This document shows, piece after piece, positions 19,073 to 26,911 of a DNA stretch of 64,000 nt. The DNA is from Butyrivibrio sp. XPD2002 (GTDB lineage Bacteria > Bacillota > Clostridia > Lachnospirales > Lachnospiraceae), in NCBI RefSeq assembly GCF_000423945.1, contig NZ_AUIY01000001.1, positions 248,001 to 312,000 on the forward strand, in the 5' to 3' direction. A model generated the notes under the pieces. It made no database searches and was not told where the DNA came from. It saw only the letters and a program-made list of their open reading frames with translations. The first letter of the stretch is position 1. Every line of letters begins with the position of its first letter. Position numbers and translations under genes: made by a program.

Positions 19073-19996
19073 TCAATCGGTAATTTCTTTGTAGCATTCA
19101 GGCCTTCTGTCCCTGAAAAGTCCCCATGACAATCTGTTCTGACGAATCTCGTTAAAGTCATAAACTGCCATAATGATTTCTTCAGTGTTATTTCCTGCCT
19201 GTCTTAATATATCTCCGGTCTCATCAGTCATGAAGCTGTGTCCGTAGAAATTAAGTGATGAAAGCTGACCACCATTTTCCTCTGAAGGAATAACCTTCTC
19301 TGTACCAATTCTGTTTGCTGCAACAACAGGAATAATGTTCGCTGCAGAGTGTCCCTGCATGGTCCTCTGCCAGTGTCCCGAGCTGTCCACGTTAAGAATA
19401 GGCTCTGAGCCGATGGCTGTAGGATAAAGGATAATGTCAGCACCCTGAAGTGCAAGACATCTTGCAGTCTCCGGGAACCACTGATCCCAGCAGATACCTA
19501 TACCGACTCTTCCGTAAGCGGTTTCAAATACATGAAAGCCTGTATCTCCGGGAGTAAAATAGAATTTTTCCTGATAATAATGGTCATCCGGAATATGAGT
19601 TTTTCTGTAAACTCCAAGAATATCGCCGTCAGCGTCTATCATTGCAACTGAGTTATAAAGGACATTACCTTCACGTTCATAGAAGCTAATGGGCATAACG
19701 ACTGAAAGCTCTCTGCAGACATCCCTGAAATGCTGAACTGCAGTATTTTTTGCTGTAGTAGTTGCAAAATCGTAATAGTCATATCTTCTTTCCTGGCAGA
19801 AATACTGTCTTTCAAAGAGCTCTGAAAGAAGAATTATCTGAGCGCCTTGAGAAGCAGCTCTTCTTACAAGCTTATCAGCTTTTTTGATATTGGCTCTGAC
19901 GAGCTCATAATCCGACATCTCCGGATTATTATAGGCTTCCTTACCACAGGCAAACTGTATTGCCGCAACTGTTGTAGATGAATAGTCCTTATACAT
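19073..19996 (-). CDS. aguB: N-carbamoylputrescine amidase
   Basis: Carbon-nitrogen hydrolase (307 aa) that converts N-carbamoylputrescine to putrescine, CO2 and ammonia. The Glu-Lys-Cys triad is visible in LLSELFERQYF, YRKTHIPDDHYYQEKFYF and GICWDQWFPE. The DDHYYQEKFYFTPGDTGF segment is characteristic of AguB. It starts 14 bases after aguA, completing the agmatine-to-putrescine step. A weak hairpin (ACCG with CGGT) lies downstream in the gap before the FeoA gene. Confidence 0.95.
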   Translation of the reverse strand: MYKDYSSTTVAAIQFACGKEAYNNPEMSDYELVRANIKKADKLVRRAASQGAQIILLSELFERQYFCQERRYDYYDFATTTAKNTAVQHFRDVCRELSVVMPISFYEREGNVLYNSVAMIDADGDILGVYRKTHIPDDHYYQEKFYFTPGDTGFHVFETAYGRVGIGICWDQWFPETARCLALQGADIILYPTAIGSEPILNVDSSGHWQRTMQGHSAANIIPVVAANRIGTEKVIPSEENGGQLSSLNFYGHSFMTDETGDILRQAGNNTEEIIMAVYDFNEIRQNRLSWGLFRDRRPECYKEITD

Positions 19997-20010
19997 GTTG
20001 TTAGCCTCTC

Positions 20011-21231
20011 TTATTCGAAATTGACGGTCTTGCGTTTCATATTACTTACCTTTGCAGGAATCTGCTGAGTAATGCAGTGAATATTGCCGCCTCCTAGAAG
20101 AATATCTCTTGCAGGAACAGAGACAACCTCTCTGTTCTTGCATATCTTCTTTAGTATATTTACGGCCATGAGGTCGCTTTGCTTGTTTTCTCCACCAAAG
20201 GCAGGAACAAGCACTGATGAGTTTGTAAAATAGAAATTCACATAGCTTGCGGCAAGTCTCTCGCCTTCCTCGCGTTCATCCTCGCCGTCCTCAAAATCAT
20301 AATTATCAACATCATCTTCAGTGACGCAAACAGGATTTTCAGGTATGGGCATCTTATGAATCTTTATCTGACGTCCTCTGGCATCAGTCTCGCCCTTAAG
20401 ATATTCATAGCATGAAAGCGATAAGTCAAACTGCGGATCAAGCATATTGTCTGTCCATGCAAGAACCACCTCACCGGGAGCCACAAAGGCACAGACATTG
20501 TCTACGTGCTCGTTGGTTTCATCGTTATAAATTCCGGAAGGGAGCCATAAAACCTTTTCTGCCCCAAGGTATTCCTTCAGCTTATTTTCGATCTCATACT
20601 GACTAAGGAAAGGGTTTCTTCCTTCGCTCAAAAGGCAGCTCTCGGTAACCATGATAGTGCCTTCACCGTCAGAATGTATGGATCCGCCTTCAAGTACAAA
20701 GGGATGAGCGTCATAGCATTCTTTTCCAATAAGCTTACAAAAGCTGCTTGCTACAAGGTCGTCTTTGTCCCAATTTGCATAAAGGCCATCCACGTGTCCG
20801 CCCCATGCATTGAAAGCCCAGTCTATTCCTCTGATGTCACCCTCTTCATTTCGAACAAAGGTAGGACCTACATCTCTTGCCCACGCATCATCGGTCTCCA
20901 TTTCAACAAGGTAGATTGTACCTGTGTCCCTGGGATTTATCTGGATGATTTTATTATCATCGCTCCTTACGTTAAATATTTTCTTTAAATTCATGGTATT
21001 TCTTTTAATAAAGTCCTTCGCCTCATAAGCGTCCTTCTCGTTTACAAGGACAAAGAGAACCTCAGACTTTATTATTTTAGAAAATATCCTGCAAAAGGCC
21101 TTCTTTGCAGCAGTTGAGTCTATTCCCCAGCTTCCCGGTCTTACCGGCCATATCATTATTGTTGCATCATGCAGATCATATTCTGCAGGCATGCTATATC
21201 CATCTTTACCAGGTGTAATCATATCAGCCAT
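20011..21231 (-). CDS. aguA: Agmatine deiminase
   Basis: Peptidylarginine-deiminase-fold enzyme (406 aa) that converts agmatine to N-carbamoylputrescine and ammonia. Substrate and catalytic motifs: AWARDVGPTFV, EGGSIHSDGEG, NEHVDNVCAFV with the catalytic His, and LLGGGNIHCITQQIPA with the nucleophilic Cys at about residue 386. Length is slightly above the usual 365-380. GAGG precedes the start. It lies directly downstream of the upp terminator with no room for an obvious promoter of its own, so its expression may depend on read-through from upp. Confidence 0.96.
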   Translation of the reverse strand: MADMITPGKDGYSMPAEYDLHDATIMIWPVRPGSWGIDSTAAKKAFCRIFSKIIKSEVLFVLVNEKDAYEAKDFIKRNTMNLKKIFNVRSDDNKIIQINPRDTGTIYLVEMETDDAWARDVGPTFVRNEEGDIRGIDWAFNAWGGHVDGLYANWDKDDLVASSFCKLIGKECYDAHPFVLEGGSIHSDGEGTIMVTESCLLSEGRNPFLSQYEIENKLKEYLGAEKVLWLPSGIYNDETNEHVDNVCAFVAPGEVVLAWTDNMLDPQFDLSLSCYEYLKGETDARGRQIKIHKMPIPENPVCVTEDDVDNYDFEDGEDEREEGERLAASYVNFYFTNSSVLVPAFGGENKQSDLMAVNILKKICKNREVVSVPARDILLGGGNIHCITQQIPAKVSNMKRKTVNFE

Positions 21232-21250
21232 ATTGTCACTAACCTCTAAA

Positions 21251-21297
21251 AAAGCTGGAACTTACTAAAAAGAAATACTTTAAAGGGTTCCAGCTTT
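21251..21297 (-). terminator. Terminator-like hairpin between upp and aguA
   Basis: AAAGCTGGAAC and GTTCCAGCTTT form an 11-bp stem enclosing a 25-base AT-rich loop. On the minus strand a T run (TTTTTTAGAGG) follows. The stem lies 18 bases past upp and 20 bases before aguA. The long loop suggests incomplete termination. Confidence 0.72.
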
Positions 21298-21315
21298 ATA
21301 TTTAATAACAACTAA

Positions 21316-21945
21316 TTATTTTGTTCCAAAAATACGATCTCCGGCATCACCAAGTCCGGGAACGATGTACTTGTTCTCGTTAAGGCAATCATCAATATGA
21401 GCAACAGTGATCGGTACATCAGGATGCTCTGAAACAACCTTGTCAATTCCCTCAGGAGCAGCGATAAGGCAGATAAATCTCATCTTCTTAACGCCCTTCT
21501 GCTTGAAAAGCTCGATTGCATCGCAGGCAGAACCGCCTGTAGCAAGCATGGGATCAAGGATAATAACCTCTCTCTCACCGATATCCTCGGGAGCCTTAAA
21601 GAAATAATTAACAGGCTCGAATGTTTCTTCATCACGGTACATTCCTACGTGAGCGATCTTCGCATTGGGAATAACCTTAAGTACTCCGTCAAGAAGTCCC
21701 ATTCCAGCTCTCATGATAGGAGCAAATGCATAATTATCTTCGTTAAGTCTTCCCATTTTTATTGTCTTAATAGGAGTCTCAACTACTGTCTCCTCAAGCG
21801 GAACATCACGCATAGCTTCATATACAAGATAAGCTCCGATCTCACCTACAAGCTCTCTGAAAAGCTTTGTACCTGTGTGCTTGTCTCTTAAGATGGACAA
21901 TTTATGTTCAATCAAAGGATGATCCAAAACTGTAACATTTTTCAT
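21316..21945 (-). CDS. upp: Uracil phosphoribosyltransferase
   Basis: Pyrimidine salvage enzyme (209 aa) making UMP from uracil and PRPP. The PRPP-binding loop is VIILDPMLATGGSACDAI and the uracil site is the C-terminal YIVPGLGDAGDRIFGTK. The N-terminal VLDHPLIEHKLSILRDKHTGTKLFREL is family-typical. It has its own promoter and a downstream hairpin, yet sits between nspC and aguA in the polyamine locus. No link to polyamines is known to me. Confidence 0.98.
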   Translation of the reverse strand: MKNVTVLDHPLIEHKLSILRDKHTGTKLFRELVGEIGAYLVYEAMRDVPLEETVVETPIKTIKMGRLNEDNYAFAPIMRAGMGLLDGVLKVIPNAKIAHVGMYRDEETFEPVNYFFKAPEDIGEREVIILDPMLATGGSACDAIELFKQKGVKKMRFICLIAAPEGIDKVVSEHPDVPITVAHIDDCLNENKYIVPGLGDAGDRIFGTK

Positions 21946-21977
21946 ATTTCCTCTACCTCCGTCAATTAACTGTTAGC

Positions 21978-22006
21978 ATAATATCATAAATTCGAGTGTT
22001 TATAAA
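21978..22006 (-). promoter_or_regulatory. Promoter for upp
   Basis: Minus-strand TTTATA (22006-22001) and TATTAT (21983-21978) are separated by 17 bases, about 33 bases before the upp ATG. The ribosome site CGGAGG follows. Confidence 0.5.
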
Positions 22007-22011
22007 GTCTG

Positions 22012-23250
22012 TTACAGCCTACATTTGAAATCATCATAGCCAAATTTTTTCACAACCTCCGTAGAGGAATCTTCGTGAAGCACAGCTATATCAGGTAATG
22101 GCATTCCGTTAAAGGTGTTGTTCTTTACCATGCTGTATATAGCCATGTCCTCAAAGCAGAGCCTGTCACCTATTTTTATTTCGTTATCAAAGCTGTAATC
22201 GCCTATGACATCTCCGGCAAGGCAGGTCCTTGATGAAAGTCTGTAAGTATACTTCTTCGCTCCTGGCTCGCCGCCATCCCTAAGCGGAGGTCTGTAGGGC
22301 ATCTCCAGCACATCAGGCATATGGCATGCAGCAGATGTATCAAGGATAAGTACAGGATATTTCTCTGTAGTAACAATGTCCATGACAGTAGTTATAACAT
22401 ATCCTGCATCCAGAGCTATTGCCTCTCCGGGCTCAAGGTATACCTGGAGCCCATAGGTGTTTCTTATATATTTAACAAGCTCTATGAGACCTTCTCTGTC
22501 GTAATCGGGCTTTGTGATATGATGTCCGCCGCCAAGATTTATCCATTTAAGATGACTGTCATTATTTTTACCGGGCAAATACTTCCCGAAGGCTTTTTCA
22601 AAGGCTTCAAAGGTCTCCTTTAAGGGCTCAAAGCCCTGCTCACATAAAGTATGGAAGTGCAGTCCTTCTACGCCATCAGGTAATTTGTCCCCGAGATCGC
22701 AGACTCTTATTCCAAGTCTTGATCCAGGAGCGCAGGGATCGTATATCTCATGGTCATCCTGAGTTGAGAATTCGGGATTTACCCTTATACCTACTGAAAA
22801 GCCGTTTCTTACTTTAGGTTCATCGTTTGAGCCCTTCTCGTTAACAGCCTTTTCCCATACAGCTCTGTGATGCTCAAGCTGATTTATGGAATTAAAAACC
22901 AGATGGTCAGCTATATCGCATATTTCCTTCATCTCCTCATCGCCAAACGCTGGCTCAAAAACATGTATCTCAGGAAGCTTTGTACTTGAGGTTATGTTTG
23001 AAGCTTCAAGGTGCTTTCTTTGCTCCTTAGTGTAAAACTCCTCACAGGCAAGCTTTGCCTCAAAAAGACCGGATGACGTGGTTCCTGCAAGGTACTCAGC
23101 AATTACCGGATAAGTGCTGTAGGCTGAAAATGCCTTTTGAGCAAGAAGTATTTTCGCGTCGGATCTTTCCTGTACATCCTTTAAAATTCTGCAGTTTTCT
23201 ATTAGTTTCTTTTCATCTATAACATAGACCGGAGTCTTTAGATTGTTCAT
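22012..23250 (-). CDS. nspC: Carboxynorspermidine/carboxyspermidine decarboxylase
   Basis: PLP-dependent fold III decarboxylase (412 aa) that removes the carboxyl group from carboxyspermidine (or carboxynorspermidine) to give spermidine. The N-terminal TPVYVIDEKKL leads to the PLP lysine in LAQKAFSAYSTYPVI. Other motifs are LHFHTLCEQ, INLGGGHHITKPDYD, EPGEAIALDAGYV and DTSAACHMPDVLEMPYRPP. The start overlaps the tcdA stop by four bases. With the dehydrogenase at 24678-25940 it forms the aspartate-semialdehyde route to spermidine. Confidence 0.95.
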   Translation of the reverse strand: MNNLKTPVYVIDEKKLIENCRILKDVQERSDAKILLAQKAFSAYSTYPVIAEYLAGTTSSGLFEAKLACEEFYTKEQRKHLEASNITSSTKLPEIHVFEPAFGDEEMKEICDIADHLVFNSINQLEHHRAVWEKAVNEKGSNDEPKVRNGFSVGIRVNPEFSTQDDHEIYDPCAPGSRLGIRVCDLGDKLPDGVEGLHFHTLCEQGFEPLKETFEAFEKAFGKYLPGKNNDSHLKWINLGGGHHITKPDYDREGLIELVKYIRNTYGLQVYLEPGEAIALDAGYVITTVMDIVTTEKYPVLILDTSAACHMPDVLEMPYRPPLRDGGEPGAKKYTYRLSSRTCLAGDVIGDYSFDNEIKIGDRLCFEDMAIYSMVKNNTFNGMPLPDIAVLHEDSSTEVVKKFGYDDFKCRL

Positions 23251-23993
23251 TTATCAGAGCATCCTTCCTTAAGTAAATCCTTCACCACCTCGCTTGCGAT
23301 AACAAGTCCGCAGGCAGCAGGTGTAAATGCGGTGCTTCCGGGTGTACTTCTTCTTGAAGAGCCTGATGCCTTAAGTTCTGCGGCATCCTCCGCTCTTACA
23401 GCCGGCTTAATTGGTTCTTCATCAGAAAATACAACTTTAAGCTTTCTAATATTTCTCTTTTTAAGCTCGCGTCTCATAACCTTACATAAAGGGCAGACAC
23501 TGGTCTTATAAATGTCAGTCACCCTGAATCTTGAGGGATCAAGCTTATTGCCGGCGCCCATGGCACTTATTACAGGTGTGCCACATTCCTTTGCTCTCAT
23601 TATGATTTCAAGCTTTGCGGTAACTGTATCCACCGCATCAACTACATAATCATATTTATTAAAATCAAAATCATCGGCATTTTCGGGAAGATAAAAACAG
23701 TTATGTATATTTACCTTCACATCAGGATTGATTGCATGCATCCTCTCCTTCATAACCTCTGTTTTATATTTCCCAATAGTTGTTTTTAGAGCGATTATCT
23801 GTCTGTTTAAGTTACTTTCAGCTACAGTGTCGCTATCTATAAGATCAAATGAACCGATTCCGCTTCGTACAAGGGCTTCACACACATAGCCGCCAACACC
23901 TCCGATGCCGAATATAGCAACGTGGCTGTTATGGAGTTTTTCTATAGCATCTTCTCCCAAAAGAAGGCCGGTTCTTGAAAACATCTCTTCCAT
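23247..23993 (-). CDS. tcdA: tRNA threonylcarbamoyladenosine dehydratase (TcdA-like, E1 superfamily)
   Basis: ThiF/HesA-family protein (248 aa) that cyclises t6A37 in tRNA to ct6A. The nucleotide-binding GIGGVGGYVCEALVRSGIG and adenylation residues DLIDSDTVAESNLNRQ are visible, along with DYVVDAVDTVTAKLEII and the TcdA-like MGAGNKLDPSRFRVTDIYKTSVCPLCKVMRRELKKR. Length fits TcdA and excludes ThiF and MoeB. It overlaps nspC by four bases and shares its promoter, although there is no functional link known to me. Confidence 0.92.
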   Translation of the reverse strand: MEEMFSRTGLLLGEDAIEKLHNSHVAIFGIGGVGGYVCEALVRSGIGSFDLIDSDTVAESNLNRQIIALKTTIGKYKTEVMKERMHAINPDVKVNIHNCFYLPENADDFDFNKYDYVVDAVDTVTAKLEIIMRAKECGTPVISAMGAGNKLDPSRFRVTDIYKTSVCPLCKVMRRELKKRNIRKLKVVFSDEEPIKPAVRAEDAAELKASGSSRRSTPGSTAFTPAACGLVIASEVVKDLLKEGCSDK

Positions 23994-24023
23994 TAGCTAC
24001 TCTCCTATAAAATTTGCACAATC

Positions 24024-24073
24024 ATTTTACTTCATTTTTATGTAGCTGTAACTAAAATCAGACCAAAATCAGA
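24024..24073 (-). promoter_or_regulatory. Promoter for tcdA-nspC with adjacent direct repeat
   Basis: Minus-strand GTTACA (24052-24047) and TAAAAT (24029-24024) are separated by 17 bases. Directly upstream, AAAATCAGA occurs twice (24054-24062 and 24065-24073), 11 bases apart centre to centre, that is about one helical turn. This is compatible with an activator site next to the -35. Confidence 0.5.
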
Positions 24074-24200
24074 ATTTATTTTTCTTTAATGAAATTGTAA
24101 CTCTTTTTTATTGGATATTAGGTAATTTTGTTGTAATAATATTTTATAGGAGATTTTTTAATATAAAACTATTGTCTGATTCATAGGGATTGGAGTTAAA

Positions 24201-24569
24201 ATGCGCAAACGAATTCTAATAGCTGACGATACAACATTTATGCGTGAAATGCTTAAATCATCACTGGACAAGGAAAAATATGAGATCATCGGAGAAGCAA
24301 AAACAGGTAAGCAGGCTGTAGATCTGTTCAAGGATAAAAAGCCTGATCTTCTCATTCTCGATATTAATATGCCCGAAATGAACGGTATTGATGCACTTAC
24401 GGAAGTAATGGAATTTGACCCTAAGGCAAACGTTATCATGTGCTCTGACCAGAAGCAGGAGCCAATGATTGTGCTTGCTCTTAAGAAGGGTGCAAAGGAT
24501 TTCGTCGTAAAGCCCTTCATGGCCAGCGATGTACTTCGCGCTTTGAGTAAGGTTTTTAAGGACGACTGA
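24201..24569 (+). CDS. CheY-like single-domain response regulator
   Basis: A 122-residue stand-alone receiver. The acidic pocket is ILIADDTTF, the phosphoacceptor Asp is in LLILDINMPEMNG, the switch Ser is in IMCSDQ and the conserved Lys is in FVVKPF. The closest resemblance is to chemotaxis CheY of Clostridia; with no che genes nearby I leave the symbol empty. GGAG precedes the ATG. It is one of only two plus-strand genes and faces the dehydrogenase gene, splitting the polyamine locus. It has its own terminator. Confidence 0.93.
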   Translation: MRKRILIADDTTFMREMLKSSLDKEKYEIIGEAKTGKQAVDLFKDKKPDLLILDINMPEMNGIDALTEVMEFDPKANVIMCSDQKQEPMIVLALKKGAKDFVVKPFMASDVLRALSKVFKDD

Positions 24570-24619
24570 TTATTTGTATTTTCAATATGCCTTTCATGCA
24601 CGCGTCTGTGCATATAAAT

Positions 24620-24656
24620 AAAATCAGGACAAGCCATCATAGCCTGCCCTGATTTT
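24620..24656 (+). terminator. Intrinsic terminator after the CheY-like gene
   Basis: AAATCAGG pairs with CCTGATTT, with a further CA/TG pairing around a mismatch and a loop of about 13 bases. It is followed on the plus strand by TTTTTCTTT. It lies in the convergent gap with the dehydrogenase gene and may also stop transcription from that side. Confidence 0.75.
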
Positions 24657-24677
24657 TCTTTATGTTCATTATTTTTA

Positions 24678-25940
24678 TCAATCGATAAGTGTAGGATTCT
24701 CCTCAACAACCCAGGGAAGCCCATACTCATTAAGCATTTCCATGTACGGATCGGGATCGAACTCGTCTGTAGTAAATACGCCGGGCTTCTTCCACTGACC
24801 TGTTACAACAAGAGCTGTACCGATCATTGCCGGTACACCTGTTGTGTAGCTGATAGCCTGTGAGCCAAGCTCCTTGTAGCATTCCTGATGATCACATACG
24901 TTGTAGATGTAGATTGTTCTCTCTTTACCATCCTTGATACCGCGGAAGATACAACCGATATTGGTCTTACCAACGGTTCTGGGGCCAAGGCTTGCAGGAT
25001 CAGGAAGAAGTGCCTTCAGGAACTGGATAGGAACAATCTCTCTTCCCTCGAACATTACAGGACTTGTTGAAAGCATTCCGACATCCTCAAGACATCTCAT
25101 GTGATCAAGATAGCTCTGGCCAAAGGTCATGAAGAAACGAATTCTCTTAACCTCAGGGAAGTTTCTTCCAAGAGCCTCGATCTCCTCATGATGAAGAAGG
25201 TACATATCCTTCTTACCAACCTGAGCAAAATCATACTCTCTCTTGATCTCCATGGGCTTGGTCTCAACCCAGTGTCCATTCTCCCAGTAGCTTCCGTTTG
25301 CAGAAACCTCACGAAGGTTGATCTCAGGGTTGAAGTTGGTAGCAAAAGCATAGCCGTGATCGCCACCGTTGCAGTCCATGATATCGATATAGTGAATCTC
25401 ATCAAAGTAATGCTTCTTTGCATAAGCTGTAAATACAGAGGTTACGCCGGGATCAAAGCCTGTTCCCAGAAGAGCTGTAAGACCTGCCTCCTTGAACTTA
25501 TCAAAATAAGCCCACTGCCAGCTGTAATCAAAGTATGCTGTAAAGCCCTTCTCCTTGCAGCGCTTCTCGTAGATCTTTCTCCACTCCGGATCGTCTGTAT
25601 CCTCAGGCTCATAGTTAGCTGTATCAATATAATCAACCTTGCAGGCAAGGCATGCGTCCATGATTGTAAGATCCTGATAAGGAAGTGCTACATTAAGCAC
25701 TGCATCAGGCTTATAGCTGGTAATAACTCTCTTGATATCCTCTACGTCATCAGCATTTACTGTATCTGTTGTAATCTTAACAGGTGTGCCTGCCTTCTCA
25801 AGCTTTTCCTTAAGAGCATCACACTTACTTACTGTACGTGATGCAATGCACATCTCTGTGAAAACCTTGCTGTTCTGTGCGCACTTCTGAATTGCAACCT
25901 GTGCAACACCGCCACAACCAATTACTAATAATCTACTCAT
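24678..25940 (-). CDS. Carboxynorspermidine/carboxyspermidine dehydrogenase (saccharopine dehydrogenase family)
   Basis: NADPH-dependent enzyme (420 aa) that condenses aspartate semialdehyde with putrescine (or diaminopropane) to give carboxyspermidine. The Rossmann motif is LLVIGCGGVAQVAIQKC at the N-terminus. Family-typical segments follow: ALPYQDLTIMDACLACKVDYIDTANYE, TALLGTGFDPGVTSVFTAYA, DCNGGDHGYAFATNFNPEINLREVSANG and YTTGVPAMIGTALVV. Length matches CANSDH/CASDH. It is separated from speE by a repeat element. Its partner nspC is 1.4 kb downstream, beyond the opposing cheY. Alternatives in the superfamily (saccharopine reductase) are made unlikely by the context. Confidence 0.92.
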   Translation of the reverse strand: MSRLLVIGCGGVAQVAIQKCAQNSKVFTEMCIASRTVSKCDALKEKLEKAGTPVKITTDTVNADDVEDIKRVITSYKPDAVLNVALPYQDLTIMDACLACKVDYIDTANYEPEDTDDPEWRKIYEKRCKEKGFTAYFDYSWQWAYFDKFKEAGLTALLGTGFDPGVTSVFTAYAKKHYFDEIHYIDIMDCNGGDHGYAFATNFNPEINLREVSANGSYWENGHWVETKPMEIKREYDFAQVGKKDMYLLHHEEIEALGRNFPEVKRIRFFMTFGQSYLDHMRCLEDVGMLSTSPVMFEGREIVPIQFLKALLPDPASLGPRTVGKTNIGCIFRGIKDGKERTIYIYNVCDHQECYKELGSQAISYTTGVPAMIGTALVVTGQWKKPGVFTTDEFDPDPYMEMLNEYGLPWVVEENPTLID

Positions 25941-25956
25941 TTTTTATCCTCCTAAT

Positions 25957-26004
25957 TACCCTCATCTGGCACTTCGTGCCACCTTCCCCCCAAAAAGGGG
26001 AAGG
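25957..26004. repeat. Multi-hairpin intergenic repeat, copy 1
   Basis: CTCATC is followed by two adjacent palindromes: TGGCAC-TTC-GTGCCA (25967-25981) and CCTTCCCC with GGGGAAGG (25982-26004). The same order of elements recurs at 35788-35826 and 56992-57070. It lies between speE and the dehydrogenase gene. Confidence 0.75.
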
Positions 26005-26020
26005 CTTTGCATATGATGGA

Positions 26021-26893
26021 TTATCTAGACATAGCCTCTTCTTCCTGCAACAAATCCTCAACGTATTTAGGAAGCATGAATGCGCCCTTGTGAAGATGTG
26101 TTGTGTAATACCAGGTCTTTATATTTCTCTCATCCCATCTGTCAGGATTGAAGTCCTTCAAGGGATGATATTTCTTACTTGCAAATCCGAATAACCAATA
26201 TCCTGCAGGGCAGGTAGGAATATGTGCCTGATAAACCCTGTTAATAGGGAATACTCTGTAGGCCTTCCTGTGCATTGCTCTGCAGCTCTCCTCGTCCTCG
26301 TCATAGAACGGGCTTCCGTGCTGGTAAACCATGATTCCATCATCGTGAAGAGCCTTATAGCAGCTGCCGTAGAATTCCTTTGTGAAAAGTCCGGCCTCAT
26401 GTCCCAGGGGTTCTGTTACGTCGTTGATAATAAGGTCGTACATATCCTCACATTTTCTGAGGTACTTAAGACCGTCCTGATAATAGATATGAACTCTGTC
26501 GTCATCAAGACCACAGGCATTGTCCGGGAAGTACTGCTTACAAACCTCGACGAACATATTATCAGGCTCAACCACGTCAATAACCTTGATCTCTTCGTAG
26601 TGACTGAGTTCTCTGGCAACACCGCCATCGCCGCCGCCAAGAACAAGGACTCTCTGAACCTTAGGATGAACAGCCATAGGCACATGAACTATCATCTCGT
26701 CGTAAGTGAACTCGTCCTTTTCTGAAAAAATAATATTACCGTCAGAAGCAAGGAATTTACCAAATTCCGGAGAATCAAATACGTCTATTCTCTGAAATTC
26801 ACTTGATCCTGAAAAAAGCTGCTTCGCAAGTCGAATGCTGATCTTAACATTCTGCGTATGCATATCACTGAACCAATAATCCATTTCAGCCAT
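26021..26893 (-). CDS. speE: Spermidine synthase-like aminopropyltransferase
   Basis: About 290 residues, from the ATG at 26893 placed nine bases after AAAGGA; a TTG two codons upstream is too close to that site. Aminopropyltransferase motifs: YWFSDMHTQNVKISI, DEFTYDEMIVHVP, VLVLGGGDGGVAREL, the Glu in DVVEPDN, and NDVTEPLGHEAGLF at the active-site loop. The usual YHEM is YDEM and the gatekeeping loop reads QHGSPFYDEDEE. SpeE normally needs decarboxylated S-adenosylmethionine from SpeD, which is not in the window. It lies 18 bases after speA. Confidence 0.9.
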   Translation of the reverse strand: MAEMDYWFSDMHTQNVKISIRLAKQLFSGSSEFQRIDVFDSPEFGKFLASDGNIIFSEKDEFTYDEMIVHVPMAVHPKVQRVLVLGGGDGGVARELSHYEEIKVIDVVEPDNMFVEVCKQYFPDNACGLDDDRVHIYYQDGLKYLRKCEDMYDLIINDVTEPLGHEAGLFTKEFYGSCYKALHDDGIMVYQHGSPFYDEDEESCRAMHRKAYRVFPINRVYQAHIPTCPAGYWLFGFASKKYHPLKDFNPDRWDERNIKTWYYTTHLHKGAFMLPKYVEDLLQEEEAMSR

Positions 26894-26911
26894 AGTCAAT
26901 CATCCTTTCTT

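Noticed and set aside
24158-24730. Minus-strand open frame (190 codons) covering the CheY-like gene
   Set aside because: It is the reverse complement of a conserved receiver domain and crosses the terminator; CheY is certain.
25101-25841. Long plus-strand open frame (246 codons) antisense to the carboxyspermidine dehydrogenase gene
   Set aside because: Cys- and Ile-rich composition, no domain and no ribosome site; it mirrors the codon bias of the real gene.
26021-26893. Glu in place of the catalytic Asp in the SpeE NDVTEP motif as a sign of inactivity
   Set aside because: The Bacillus enzyme, as I recall it, has STEP at the same place, so Glu is normal for Firmicute SpeE.
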